38,947 nucleotides of DNA from Spirochaetales bacterium (GCA_027306915.1 DAHUYW010000039.1:1-38947); one strand, 5' to 3'. Positions 1-8,593 are shown, numbered from the stretch's first letter. Notes: a model not told the origin generated them from the sequence alone. Numbers and translations: made by a program.

Positions 1-40
1 TCGCAACCCTCGCCGTACACCCCCCCACCACCGCCGGGCA

Positions 41-56
41 ACGCACCGTGGTGCGT
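41..56. repeat. 16-bp perfect palindrome upstream of the HD-GYP gene
   Basis: ACGCACCGTGGTGCGT has two 7-bp arms around a 2-bp centre. The centre is too short for an ordinary hairpin loop, so it looks more like a site for a dimeric protein. A weaker inverted repeat, AGCAGC (65-70) and GCTGCT (79-84), follows. Neither is followed by a T-run. Apart from these and the promoter at 143-171, nothing else is visible in bases 1-178. Confidence 0.4.
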
Positions 57-142
57 GCGCCAAAAGCAGCATCGAAGCGCTGCTCCATCCCCTATCGGCA
101 CCCGCTGTCAAATTGAGAACTGCTGCCTCGACAGGCTTCTGC

Positions 143-171
143 TTGCAGGTTGGGGGGAAATAGCCTACTAT
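143..171 (+). promoter_or_regulatory. Candidate leaderless promoter of the HD-GYP gene
   Basis: TTGCAG (143-148), a 17-bp spacer, then TACTAT (166-171). Only 7 nt separate the -10 box from the ATG at 179, so transcription should begin at or within one base of the start codon. This fits the absence of a well-placed Shine-Dalgarno sequence: the G-run at 152-157 lies 21 nt away and overlaps the promoter spacer. Confidence 0.55.
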
Positions 172-178
172 CAACGGT

Positions 179-1471
179 ATGTCGCTTCTTGAGCGGGCTA
201 ATGCAGTCCGGACGGGAGATGACGGTTCGCGGGTCGCTCGCTACGCGTCCGCTACGGGTCGGCGAAACGTGTACGAGCTGCTCGCCATAATCGAGAGCAT
301 CTACAACATCAAAGATCTCGACACGCTTCTCGACCGGGTCCTCCTCGAGGCGCGGCGGTTCGTTTTTGCCGACGCCGGGACGCTCTATTTGAAGTCGGAC
401 GACCGCCTCTACTTCAACTATGTCCAGAACGACACCCTCTTTGGCGGGAGCGAAGCCGATCGGAACCCACTCGTGAATCAGTACACCTACTCGCAGCAAA
501 GCGTCTCGGTGGATCGAAACTCGCTCGCCGGATACGTTGCCGCCACGGGAGAGTCGCTCCTCATCGACGACGTTTATCACATCCGCAGCGGAGTCACCTT
601 TGCGTTCAATCCCGCATTCGACGAAAGATCGTCGTACAAGACCCAATCCATGTTGATCGTCCCACTCAAGAATCGCGAAGACGCGGTGATCGGCGTTCTG
701 CAGCTCATCAACGCGAAGCTCGAGAACGGCCAGATCGTCCCCTTCTCCGAGCAGGATCGCCTCTTCATCATCCAGTTCGCTCGCAGCGCAGCCAACACCA
801 TCGAGCAGGCACGCCTTTCCCAGGAGATGGTCCTGCGGATGGTCGAGCTTGCCGAGCTGCGCGACCCCTTTGAGACCAGCGCCCATGCGAAGCGCGTCGG
901 CGCCTATGCCGTCGAAATCTACTCGCGATGGGCCGAGCGCCACGGCGTATCGGAAGGGGAGATCCAGGATACCCGCGAGATACTCCGTACGGCGGCGATG
1001 CTTCATGACGTCGGGAAGGTGGCTGTGAGCGACGTCATCCTCAAGAAGCCCGGCGAGCTCACCGAAAGCGAGCAGGGCAGGATCCGGTTGCACACCATCT
1101 ACGGTGCGAGGCTCTTCAAGCACGAGCGGTCGGCATGGGACCGGATGGCCGCGGATGTGGTGCTCAACCACCATGAGCGCTGGGACGGCCGCGGCTATCC
1201 CGGCAAGATCGAAGATATCTACGCCGACGACATCCATTTCGGACCCGGCAAGCGGGGCGGGGAGATTCCCCTTGCGGCGCGCATCGTCGCCATCGCGGAC
1301 GTCTACGATGCCCTCGCCTCCGAGCGAGCCTACAAAGAGGCCTGGGAGGATGAGATCGTGCTTGAGTATATCGCCAACGAATCGGCCCGACAGTTCGACC
1401 CGGAGCTTGTCGAGGTCTTTCTCGGAATGCAGGACGTCGTGCGCTCCATCCGAACCAAGTTTACCGTCTGA
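179..1471 (+). CDS. GAF domain / HD-GYP c-di-GMP phosphodiesterase
   Basis: A 430-residue cytoplasmic signalling enzyme predicted to hydrolyse cyclic di-GMP. An N-terminal GAF sensor fold spans about residues 30-210, and a helical linker at 205-230 leads into the HD-GYP domain (about 220-425). The metal-binding and catalytic set is present: H236 in the first helix, HDVGK at 276-280, H305, HHE at 331-333 and the signature GRGYPG at 337-342, with D374 in the later AIADVYD segment. There is no membrane segment or receiver domain, so input probably comes from a small ligand or partner bound by GAF. The ATG is 7 nt from a -10 box, suggesting a leaderless mRNA. It is followed by a separately promoted TetR operon. 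The family call is firm; the GAF ligand is unknown. Confidence 0.93.
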   Translation: MSLLERANAVRTGDDGSRVARYASATGRRNVYELLAIIESIYNIKDLDTLLDRVLLEARRFVFADAGTLYLKSDDRLYFNYVQNDTLFGGSEADRNPLVNQYTYSQQSVSVDRNSLAGYVAATGESLLIDDVYHIRSGVTFAFNPAFDERSSYKTQSMLIVPLKNREDAVIGVLQLINAKLENGQIVPFSEQDRLFIIQFARSAANTIEQARLSQEMVLRMVELAELRDPFETSAHAKRVGAYAVEIYSRWAERHGVSEGEIQDTREILRTAAMLHDVGKVAVSDVILKKPGELTESEQGRIRLHTIYGARLFKHERSAWDRMAADVVLNHHERWDGRGYPGKIEDIYADDIHFGPGKRGGEIPLAARIVAIADVYDALASERAYKEAWEDEIVLEYIANESARQFDPELVEVFLGMQDVVRSIRTKFTV

Positions 1472-1484
1472 TCTCTTGTTGTGC

Positions 1485-1513
1485 TTGACGTCGCCGATGA
1501 GCTGCGGTATTCT
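1485..1513 (+). promoter_or_regulatory. Promoter of the TetR-TolC-ABC exporter operon
   Basis: TTGACG (1485-1490), a 17-bp spacer, TATTCT (1508-1513). The predicted start near 1520 gives a leader of about 58 nt to the ATG at 1578. In the leader, TTGAC (1526-1530) and GTCAA (1550-1554) form an inverted repeat with a 19-bp gap. This is a possible but weak autoregulatory operator for the TetR product. Confidence 0.65.
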
Positions 1514-1577
1514 GCACCACAAGGTTTGACTGTTTGGTTTGAGCGAATGGTCAACACCAAGGGAGGCGACCGCCGAA

Positions 1578-2240
1578 ATGGAGATTCTCGACCAGCCGGA
1601 CATGTCAAAAGAGGAGCTCATCCTCAACGCGGCGTCGGAGGTCATCGTCGAAAAGGGGCTGGCGGGAACCCGCATGCAGGAAATCGCAAACCGCGCAGGC
1701 ATCAACAAGACGCTCCTGCACTACTATTTCCGCTCGAAGGAAAACATCTATCGCAAGATCGTCGAGCGGGTATTCGCCGGGTTTTTCGACCAGATCGAAA
1801 CCGCCATGACGAGCGACGATTCCTTTCCGGTTGCGCTCCGCCGCTTCATCGACGGGATCTTCGCCGTCATGGTGGCAAACCCCCGGGTCCCTCTCTTCAT
1901 GATGCAGGAGCTCGCCCAGGGTGGCAAAACCGTGCAGGACATCCTGACCACCACGCTGGGTCGGCAGCGGCTGACCCTTCCGCAACGCCTCTTTGGCCTC
2001 ATCAGTCGGGAGCAGGAGGCCGGCGAGATCGGTCCAGTCAGCCCCTTTCAGTTTATGGTCACCCTTCTCGGCTCCTGCATGTACTTCTTCGCGGCCGAGC
2101 CCATCGTCGTCGCGGTGATTCAGGCAGTCAGGCCGGGAGTGCCCTTCGACCGGCTGCAGTTCATCACCGAGCGCAAGGAGGAGATCTTCAATGTGCTCTA
2201 CTACGGCATCAAGAAGCGGAAGGAAACGGATGGCCGGTAG
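1578..2240 (+). CDS. TetR/AcrR-family transcriptional regulator (CecR-like context)
   Basis: A 220-residue TetR-type repressor. The helix-turn-helix lies at about residues 15-55; residues 32-51 have the family pattern MQEIANRAGINK followed by LLHYYFRSKENIY. The C-terminal ligand domain is of normal length. I chose the ATG at 1578 because GGGAGG sits 11 nt upstream. An in-frame TTG at 1539 would add 13 residues and has no ribosome site. The gene overlaps the tolC-like gene by 11 nt and heads a seven-gene operon. In E. coli, the TetR-type CecR controls the related ybhGFSR exporter, so this product probably represses its own operon and is released by an exported compound. The ligand cannot be read from sequence. 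Confidence 0.88.
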   Translation: MEILDQPDMSKEELILNAASEVIVEKGLAGTRMQEIANRAGINKTLLHYYFRSKENIYRKIVERVFAGFFDQIETAMTSDDSFPVALRRFIDGIFAVMVANPRVPLFMMQELAQGGKTVQDILTTTLGRQRLTLPQRLFGLISREQEAGEIGPVSPFQFMVTLLGSCMYFFAAEPIVVAVIQAVRPGVPFDRLQFITERKEEIFNVLYYGIKKRKETDGR

Positions 2241-3555
2241 GGAAGCCCTCCGGGCGCCGGCCTCCCTTCTTGTGGCCGCCCTCCTCATCGGTCTAGGGGG
2301 CGCGCCGGGGAAGGCGCAGGCTCAGAGCCTCAAGGATACCATTCGGCTGGCGCTCACCAACGACTCTTCGGTCTCGGCGGCTGTGCAGGGAGCGGAGTCG
2401 TCGCAGCTCGAGGCGGACGCCGCCTTCCGCGGAATCCTCCCCAGCCTTAACCTCGGCGGTTCCTACCAGTACGTCTCGGAGACGGCGGAGGTTACTCTTC
2501 CCGCCCTCCCCGGGAAACCCGCGCAGACCATCGCCCTCGGGCAGCAGAACACGGTGGATCTCTTTGCGGGAGTCCGCTGGGCCCCCTTCACCGGTTTTGC
2601 CCAGCAGGCCACTGTGGAGATGAAACGCCTCCAGGCGCTCCTCGCGCGGAACAATCTCGATTCGACACGGGTGGGCGTCGCGCTGAAGACCGTGATCGCC
2701 TATCGGCAGGCGCAGGCGGCCCTTCTCCAGATCGACATCCTCGCCTCCGCACGCGATCGCGCCCAGCTCCAGATCGATCACAGCGTCGCTCTCGAGAAGG
2801 AGGGGATGGCTCAAAAGGTGGACGTTCTCTCGCTCACCATCGCTCGCCTCGGCTACGATCAGAAGCTTATCGCGGCGCGCGCCTCCCTCGCCGACGCCCT
2901 CGACCGGCTCAAGGCAATAACCGGGAAGGAGATAACGGTTCCGGCGCCCCCGGCCGCCAATCCGGCGATCGTCCTTCCGCCGCTCGAGGAGGAGCAGCTC
3001 GATCAGATCAAGGCGCTCTCCCTCCAGCGCGGCATCCTCGCACAGAGCAAAAGACTTGCCGAGTCGAAGCTCTACCCGACCCTCTCCTTGAGCGGCGCGC
3101 TTCACTACGGGGTCCCTGGCGTCAACCCGATCCTAAACGAGTGGATGCTCTACGGCACGGCGGGGGCCGCGCTCACCTGGTCGTTCAACTGGGGCGGCGA
3201 CCTCCTCGCGGCTCGGGCGGTGGACCGCAACCTTGCAAAGCTAGGAAACGACGAGCTTTCCGCACGCCACGAGATAGAGCTCGACTACGCAAGCGCGGTG
3301 CGCGACTGGTACGCGATGCAGAGTGAGCTGAAGGTCATCGAAGCATCGCTCGACCTCGCCCGGACGAAAATGGGGATCGTCAAGGTGCAGTACGAGCAAG
3401 GGATGGCCTCGACGACCGACTTCAACGACGCCAATCTCGGTCTGACCCAGGCCGAGCTTCAATACCGCAGCCAGCTCCTGGCCCTGCTCCTGAAGGCCAA
3501 CCAGATCGACGCCTTGAGCGGAGAGCCCATTGATAGGTGGAGTGTCACACCATGA
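2230..3555 (+). CDS. TolC-family outer-membrane efflux protein
   Basis: A 441-residue outer-membrane factor forming the exit duct of a tripartite pump. The first 35 or so residues are a signal peptide: basic start, hydrophobic run, then an AQAQ cleavage area. The mature part starts with SLKDTIRLALTND, the conserved opening of the first TolC repeat. The two-repeat layout of long coiled helices and short strands is visible, including LYPTLSLSG in the second repeat. I chose the ATG at 2230, which overlaps the TetR stop and has AAGGA 5 nt upstream, over an in-frame ATG at 2191 lying inside tetR. It overlaps the next gene by ATGA, so the adaptor is translationally coupled. Having the duct inside the operon makes the pump self-contained, unlike E. 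coli ybhGFSR. Confidence 0.9.
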   Translation: MAGREALRAPASLLVAALLIGLGGAPGKAQAQSLKDTIRLALTNDSSVSAAVQGAESSQLEADAAFRGILPSLNLGGSYQYVSETAEVTLPALPGKPAQTIALGQQNTVDLFAGVRWAPFTGFAQQATVEMKRLQALLARNNLDSTRVGVALKTVIAYRQAQAALLQIDILASARDRAQLQIDHSVALEKEGMAQKVDVLSLTIARLGYDQKLIAARASLADALDRLKAITGKEITVPAPPAANPAIVLPPLEEEQLDQIKALSLQRGILAQSKRLAESKLYPTLSLSGALHYGVPGVNPILNEWMLYGTAGAALTWSFNWGGDLLAARAVDRNLAKLGNDELSARHEIELDYASAVRDWYAMQSELKVIEASLDLARTKMGIVKVQYEQGMASTTDFNDANLGLTQAELQYRSQLLALLLKANQIDALSGEPIDRWSVTP

Positions 3556-4472
3556 AGAGACCTCGAACGGTTAATCGCCGCAGCCGCCTTTTTGCCCGGG
3601 CGGTCCCGCTTGTCGCCCTCGCTGCTATGCCGACCCTCCTCATTGCCTGCGCCGCCCGAGGCAATGGCTTCGCCTATACGGGACGAATGGACGTCGACCC
3701 TATCATCCTCTCGGCTCAGGCCTCCGGGGTCATCGACTCGCTTTCTGTGAAGGAGGGCGACGCGGTGCGCAAAGGGGAGCTGCTGGGCCAGATCAACACC
3801 GATCGACTGCAGGCGCAGAGACGGCAGCAGGAAGCCCAGCTCGCGGAGCTCGACGTCCGGCGAAGCGCGGCGGAGGCCCAGATTCGCCAGGCCGAGGCGC
3901 AGCTTCAGTTTACAAGGGACACTCTGGCCAAGACTGAAAAGCTCCTTGCCGAAGGGGGCGCTACGCGCCAGAGGCGCGACGAGCTTGCAACCCAGGCTAC
4001 CGTCGGCGAGCAGAACCTCGCCGGCCTCCCGTGCAACATCAAGCTGATCTCCGCCCAGGAGGACGCGGCCAAGGCCGGGATCGATCTCACCGACATAGCG
4101 ATCCGCGACGCCCGGATCGTCTCGCCGATCGACGGTATCGTGCTCGACAAGTTTCACTTTGCGGGGGAGCTTGCCGCAATGGGCACTCCGCTCCTCGAGC
4201 TGGCAAACCTTGAAGAGCTCACGGTGGAAATCTACGTTCCCCTTGCGGCGCTCGGTTCGATCAAGATCGGCGAGCCCGCGACGGTGAGCGTGGACGGAGT
4301 TTCGCAGCGCTTCACCGGGCGGGTGACCTGGGTTGCAAGCGAAGCGGAGTTCACCCCGAAGACGATTCTTACCCAAGAGACGCAGACCACCCTCGTCTAC
4401 GGGGTCAAGATCAGGGTGCCCAATCCCGGCGGCATCTTGAAGATCGGGATGCCCGTAGAGGTGCGGCTGTGA
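3552..4472 (+). CDS. HlyD/YbhG-type periplasmic adaptor, lipoprotein form
   Basis: A 306-residue membrane-fusion protein that should bridge the inner-membrane ABC exporter and the TolC-like duct. After a basic, hydrophobic leader there is a lipobox LIAC with the acylated cysteine at residue 33, so it is anchored by lipid rather than by a transmembrane helix. A biotinyl-lipoyl half-motif follows (SAQASGVIDSLSVKEGDAVRK), then a coiled-coil hairpin (about 85-160), the second lipoyl half (RIVSPIDGIVLDK) and a beta-barrel. The ATG at 3552 overlaps the tolC-like stop and has GGTGGAG 9 nt upstream. A GTG 15 nt earlier is possible but less likely. Its position between duct and ATPases matches ybhG. 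Confidence 0.9.
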   Translation: MKRPRTVNRRSRLFARAVPLVALAAMPTLLIACAARGNGFAYTGRMDVDPIILSAQASGVIDSLSVKEGDAVRKGELLGQINTDRLQAQRRQQEAQLAELDVRRSAAEAQIRQAEAQLQFTRDTLAKTEKLLAEGGATRQRRDELATQATVGEQNLAGLPCNIKLISAQEDAAKAGIDLTDIAIRDARIVSPIDGIVLDKFHFAGELAAMGTPLLELANLEELTVEIYVPLAALGSIKIGEPATVSVDGVSQRFTGRVTWVASEAEFTPKTILTQETQTTLVYGVKIRVPNPGGILKIGMPVEVRL

Positions 4473-5494
4473 GGAGAGCGCCGAGACAGAGAGAGTCGCT
4501 CGAGCTCGGGAACCCGCCTGCGTCGGCTGGCGGCGCCGCCGCCGCAATCGCGGGCGCGGCACGCCCAGCCACAGGCATCGGCGACTTCCCCATCGTCGTG
4601 CGGGGCCTTCGCAAGTCCTACGGCGACCTTACCGCGGTGCGCGGGGTATCGTTTGAGGTGGAACGGGGGACCGTCTTCGGCCTCATCGGGCCCGACGGAG
4701 GCGGCAAAACAACGATAATCCGAACGGTAGTCTCGCTGCTGGCGATCGACGCCGGTGAGGTTCTCTTCCAGGGCCGCCCGGTCGATCGCGAGCCCGCCTA
4801 CGTCCGCGCACATGTGGGCTACATGCCTCAGCGCTTCAGCCTCTACCAGGACCTCACCGTCGCGGAGAACCTCCGCTTCTTCGGAGACCTCTATCAGGTC
4901 CCCCGGGAGGAGCTCGCCGGGCGCCTCGCGCAGCTCTACGATTTCTCGGGGCTGGGTCCCTTCAAGGACCGCCGCTCGGGAGCCCTTTCGGGGGGCATGA
5001 AGCAGAAGCTTGCGCTCTCCTGCATGCTTGTCCACTCACCCGAAGTGGTCGTTCTTGACGAGCCGACCTTCGGGGTGGACCCCGTTTCCCGAAACGACTT
5101 CTGGACCATCCTGAAAGGGCTGCGCGACCGCGGAACCACCATCCTGGTAAGCACGGCCTACATGGACGAGGCGCTTCTCTGCGATCGGGTATCCCTCGTC
5201 TACCGCGGCGAGCTGCTCGCCACCGACCGTCCTGCGGACCTGCGCTCGCGCTATACGGAGCCCCTTTACCTTGTCGACACCGACGCTCCCCACCTGGCCT
5301 TCGCTGCGCTCGAGCGCAGCGGGCTGTGCCGCGCATGCCACTTCTTCGGCGACGGGGTTCATCTCACCTTGGCAAGCGGCGCGACGCTGGAGGCCTTGAG
5401 CTCTCTCCTTGGGGATAGCGGGGCAGTCTTTCGCGCCATCCGCCCCATCCAGCCGGGACTCGAGGACCTCTTCCTCAAGCTGATGAAAGGATAA
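4469..5494 (+). CDS. ABC exporter ATPase, equivalent to the N-terminal half of YbhF; H-loop His missing
   Basis: A 341-residue nucleotide-binding subunit. Residues 1-40 are an Ala/Gly-rich tail. The Walker A is GPDGGGKT (74-81), with Asp in place of the usual Asn, as in N-terminal halves of YbhF/RbbA-type proteins. The Q-loop Gln is about 121, the signature LSGGM is intact at 173-177, and the Walker B VVVLDE is at 193-198. The H-loop histidine is replaced by alanine (STAYMDEA, A230). Translation is coupled to the adaptor by a GTGA overlap at 4469. It probably pairs with the next gene as a heterodimer in which its own Walker site is the degenerate one. The long tail could mean a later start, but none has a better ribosome site. 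Confidence 0.9.
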   Translation: MRRAPRQRESLELGNPPASAGGAAAAIAGAARPATGIGDFPIVVRGLRKSYGDLTAVRGVSFEVERGTVFGLIGPDGGGKTTIIRTVVSLLAIDAGEVLFQGRPVDREPAYVRAHVGYMPQRFSLYQDLTVAENLRFFGDLYQVPREELAGRLAQLYDFSGLGPFKDRRSGALSGGMKQKLALSCMLVHSPEVVVLDEPTFGVDPVSRNDFWTILKGLRDRGTTILVSTAYMDEALLCDRVSLVYRGELLATDRPADLRSRYTEPLYLVDTDAPHLAFAALERSGLCRACHFFGDGVHLTLASGATLEALSSLLGDSGAVFRAIRPIQPGLEDLFLKLMKG

Positions 5495-5498
5495 CGGG

Positions 5499-6299
5499 AT
5501 GAGCGACCACCTCGCGGGCGGCGAACGCGACGACGCAGCCGGCCGCCGGCCGAATGCAGGCGGCCCAAACGGCTACGCGGTCGAGGTACGCGACCTTACC
5601 CGCGCCTTCGGAAGCTTCGTCGCGGTGGATCACGTCTCCTTCAGCGTCCCGAGGGGAGAGATCTTCGGCTTCCTCGGGGCGAACGGGGCGGGCAAGACCA
5701 CGACGATCCGCATGCTCTGTGGGCTGCTCCTTCCGAGTGCAGGAATCGGAAGCGTCGGAGGCTACGACATCGTCCGCGACTCCGAACGCATCAAGATGAG
5801 CATCGGCTACATGAGCCAGCGCTTCAGCCTGTACGAAGACCTCACCGTCCGCGAAAACCTCCAGTTCTTCGGAGGAATCTACGGCCTCGCGCGCAGGGCG
5901 ATCGCCGCACGCACTGAGGAGCTCCTTGCGTCAGTCGGGCTTGCCGAAACGGCGGACAAGCTCGTGGGATCGCTGCCGGTCGGCTTCAAACAGCGGACCG
6001 CTTTGAGCGCCGCGCTCCTCCACGACCCGGAGATCGTCTTCCTCGACGAGCCTACGAGCGGGGTCGACCCGGTCGCGCGACGCAGCTTCTGGCTCCTCAT
6101 CTACGGGCTGGCCGACCGCGGCAAGACCGTCTTCGTGACCACCCACTACATGGACGAGTCGGAGTACTGCAGCCGCGTTGCCATCATGCGGCTCGGGAGG
6201 ATCGCGGAGCTTGAGAATCCCCACCGCCTCAAGGAGCGCTACCATGTCTCCTCGATGCAGGAGGTTTTCATGCGGGTCGAAAGGGAGAACGGGCAATGA
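5499..6299 (+). CDS. ABC exporter ATPase, equivalent to the C-terminal half of YbhF; degenerate signature motif
   Basis: A 266-residue nucleotide-binding subunit. The Walker A is GANGAGKT (60-67), the Walker B FLDE ends at E184, and the H-loop His is present at 216 (TTHYMDES). The ABC signature is changed to LPVGF (159-163) instead of LSGGx. It thus has what the preceding subunit lacks and lacks what the preceding subunit has. GAAAGGA lies about 7 nt before the ATG, and the two ATPase genes are 4 nt apart. The stop overlaps the permease ATG (ATGA). In E. coli YbhF these two domains are one polypeptide; here they are separate. Confidence 0.92.
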   Translation: MSDHLAGGERDDAAGRRPNAGGPNGYAVEVRDLTRAFGSFVAVDHVSFSVPRGEIFGFLGANGAGKTTTIRMLCGLLLPSAGIGSVGGYDIVRDSERIKMSIGYMSQRFSLYEDLTVRENLQFFGGIYGLARRAIAARTEELLASVGLAETADKLVGSLPVGFKQRTALSAALLHDPEIVFLDEPTSGVDPVARRSFWLLIYGLADRGKTVFVTTHYMDESEYCSRVAIMRLGRIAELENPHRLKERYHVSSMQEVFMRVERENGQ

Positions 6300-7399
6300 A
6301 CCGAATCCTGTTGTCGGTCGTCCGCAAAGAGTTCACCCACATCTTTCGCGACATCCAGAGTCTCTACCTCGTGCTCGGAATGCCCCTGCTGATGCTCTTT
6401 CTCTACGGCTACGCCATCACCCTCGACATGCGGCAGATCGACACGGCGGTCATCGACGAGTCGCACACGCCCGAGAGCCGCGAGCTCATCTCCCATCTCT
6501 CGTCTACTGACTTCTTTCGAATAACCGCACGCGACGTTCCCCTTTCCGACATCGGCGATCTTTTCAAGGAGCGGGTTGCGCGCTGCGTCCTCATCATACC
6601 GCCCTCGTTCGCACGGGATCTCGTCGCCAAGGGCGGCGCGGAGGTCTCGCTCATCGTCGATGCGAGCGATCCGAACGCCGCAAACTTCATCCGCAACTAC
6701 GTGGGGCAGGTGGTCGCGAACGAAAACCAGGCCCTGAATCCCGGGAGCGCCGCTCTCTTCACCGTAAGCCCGCGCATCTTCTACAACCCCGATATGCGCT
6801 CGGCCAACTTCTTCGTGCCGGGTCTCATCGCGCTCATCCTCATTCTCATCACGAGCCTGCTCACGAGCATCGCGATAGTTCGGGAAAAGGAGACCGGGAC
6901 CATGGAGCAGATTCTCGTGAGTCCGATCCGCCCGGCTCAGATCATCGTCGGGAAGGTCCTCCCCTATACCCTGATCGGCTTCATTGACGGGGTGATGATC
7001 CTCGTCGTCGGAAGCCTCTGGTTCAAGGTTCCGATTGCCGGCTCCCTTGCCCTTGCGCTCGGCATGATGCTTGTTTACGTGATTACGGGCATCAGCCTCG
7101 GCATCCTCATCTCGACGATTGCGAAGACGCAGGCGGTCGCCATGCTCGTGGCTGTGACGCTCACCGTGCTGCCCTCGACCACGATGAGCGGCTTCATATT
7201 TCCCATATCGAGCATGCCGGTCTTCCTCCGGTGGATAAGCGACATCATCCCGGCGACCTACTTCCTGCAGATTATTCGCGGCATAGTGCTCAAGGGAAAC
7301 ACCCTGGCCGATTTCTATCGCCAGGCCTTGATCCTTCTCGGCATGGACGTTCTCCTTATCACCGTGAGCGTTCGGGCTTTCCGCGTAAGGTTGGGATAG
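6296..7399 (+). CDS. ABC-2 type permease (YbhS/YbhR-like), first of two
   Basis: A 367-residue inner-membrane subunit. It has one transmembrane helix near residues 22-42, a large extracytoplasmic domain (about 45-170), and five helices from about 173 to the C-terminus. The ABC-2 coupling segment REKETGTMEQILVSP follows helix 2 (about 196-210) and contacts the ATPase. This is the ABC2_membrane_3 layout. The ATG overlaps the ATPase stop. With the next gene it should make a heterodimeric membrane channel for drugs or envelope-active compounds; the substrate is unknown. Confidence 0.9.
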   Translation: MNRILLSVVRKEFTHIFRDIQSLYLVLGMPLLMLFLYGYAITLDMRQIDTAVIDESHTPESRELISHLSSTDFFRITARDVPLSDIGDLFKERVARCVLIIPPSFARDLVAKGGAEVSLIVDASDPNAANFIRNYVGQVVANENQALNPGSAALFTVSPRIFYNPDMRSANFFVPGLIALILILITSLLTSIAIVREKETGTMEQILVSPIRPAQIIVGKVLPYTLIGFIDGVMILVVGSLWFKVPIAGSLALALGMMLVYVITGISLGILISTIAKTQAVAMLVAVTLTVLPSTTMSGFIFPISSMPVFLRWISDIIPATYFLQIIRGIVLKGNTLADFYRQALILLGMDVLLITVSVRAFRVRLG

Positions 7400-7403
7400 G
7401 AGC

Positions 7404-8531
7404 ATGCGCCGCATCTTCTACATCGTTCAGAAGGAGTTCAGGCAGATCCGCAGGGTGCGGGCTAACTTCGTGATCATCTTCGTCGCCCCCTTCTTCCAGC
7501 TGCTCATCATGGGCTCCGCCATCACCACCGAGGTCAAGAACGTCCCCCTCGCGACGCTGGATTTCGACCACAGCGCCGCAAGCCGCGAGATATTGAACGC
7601 CGTCCGGGCTACCTCCTCCTTTGCCTACGTCGGGTCGGTCACCTCGGAGCAAGAGGCCGCCGCTCTCCTCGATCGGGGGAGGGCGAAGCTCGTCGTGGCG
7701 ATTCCGCCCCATTTTGAGCAGGCCCTGAAGGACGGGGAATCCCCGCGAGTGCAGGTGCTCGTCGACGGCGTGGACGGCAACTCAGCCGGGATCGCGCTCG
7801 GCTACATCCAGGCGACCCTCGCTCGCGAGCAGGCGAGCATGGCGCGATTCGCCCCCTTGCCCGCCGCTCAGGCAGCGCTCCGCATCTCAACCATCACCGT
7901 CATCCCCCGTATGTGGTACAACCCCGACCTCATCAGCAAGCTCAACATTGTTCCCGGGCTCGTCGCGGTGCTCCTCATGATGCTCACCATGCTCCTCACC
8001 GCGATGAACATCGTGCGGGAGAAGGAGATCGGCACCCTCGAGCAGCTCATGGTCACACCCATCGGGAGCATCCAGCTCATCATCGGGAAGATCATCCCCT
8101 TTTTCGTCCTCGGCCTCATGCAGCTCACCGTCGGGATCGTCGCTGCCGGGCTCGTCTTCGGGATATGGATAAAGGGAAGCCTGCTCCTGCTCTACGTCAT
8201 GGCCGCAATCTTCTGCCTATCGACGCTCGGCTTCGGCATCTTTGTGTCGACGATCGCAACAACCCAGCCCCAGGCGATGTTCATAAGCTGGTTCTTCATG
8301 ATCTTCTCCCTGCTCCTGGCCGGCTTCTTCATCCCTATCGAGAACATGCCGCGGGCGATACAAGACATCACCTATATCAACCCCCTGCGCTACTTCATCG
8401 TGATAATCCGAGAGATCTACCTGAAGGGGACCGGGTTTCGCTTCTTGTGGAAGGAGGCGCTCGCGATGTTCGCCATAGGGATCATCGCCCTCACCTCCGC
8501 CTCCCTTCGTTTCCGGAAGCGATTGAAGTAG
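7404..8531 (+). CDS. ABC-2 type permease (YbhS/YbhR-like), second of two
   Basis: A 375-residue paralogue of the preceding permease with the same plan: an N-terminal helix (about 20-40), an extracytoplasmic domain (about 45-170), then five helices. The coupling segment is REKEIGTLEQLMVTP. It begins 4 nt after the previous stop. Each permease is distinct in its periplasmic half, so they are not recent copies. It is the last gene of the seven-gene exporter operon; a new promoter for the next gene starts inside its last codons. Confidence 0.9.
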   Translation: MRRIFYIVQKEFRQIRRVRANFVIIFVAPFFQLLIMGSAITTEVKNVPLATLDFDHSAASREILNAVRATSSFAYVGSVTSEQEAAALLDRGRAKLVVAIPPHFEQALKDGESPRVQVLVDGVDGNSAGIALGYIQATLAREQASMARFAPLPAAQAALRISTITVIPRMWYNPDLISKLNIVPGLVAVLLMMLTMLLTAMNIVREKEIGTLEQLMVTPIGSIQLIIGKIIPFFVLGLMQLTVGIVAAGLVFGIWIKGSLLLLYVMAAIFCLSTLGFGIFVSTIATTQPQAMFISWFFMIFSLLLAGFFIPIENMPRAIQDITYINPLRYFIVIIREIYLKGTGFRFLWKEALAMFAIGIIALTSASLRFRKRLK

Positions 8532-8551
8532 CGAGCTCGTTCGGCTATAGT
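8523..8551 (+). promoter_or_regulatory. Promoter of the EamA transporter gene
   Basis: TTGAAG (8523-8528), a 17-bp spacer, TATAGT (8546-8551). The -35 box overlaps the end of the second permease gene, and the predicted leader is about 36 nt. No terminator is visible between the exporter operon and this promoter, so read-through is possible. Confidence 0.6.
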
Positions 8552-8593
8552 GTCGGCGTTGGCCCGGCGCGCCGCGGCGGGTCCGATCGCCTC

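Noticed and set aside
92..1708. A 538-codon open frame on the minus strand opposite the HD-GYP gene
   Set aside because: It has no recognisable domain and mirrors a gene with complete catalytic motifs. High GC makes long antisense frames common.
4469..5494. Pseudogene status for the first exporter ATPase because of the missing H-loop His
   Set aside because: The same His-to-Ala change is known in N-terminal halves of RbbA/YbhF-type proteins, and the gene is otherwise intact and coupled.
6239..7414. A 391-codon minus-strand frame opposite the first permease
   Set aside because: It is rich in His/Asp/Glu/Arg as expected from reverse reading of membrane-protein codons; no start signal is present.
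7913..8593. An N-terminal extension of the EamA transporter reaching back into the permease gene
   Set aside because: It is His/Arg-rich shadow sequence; the first EamA helix begins right after the ATG at 8594.
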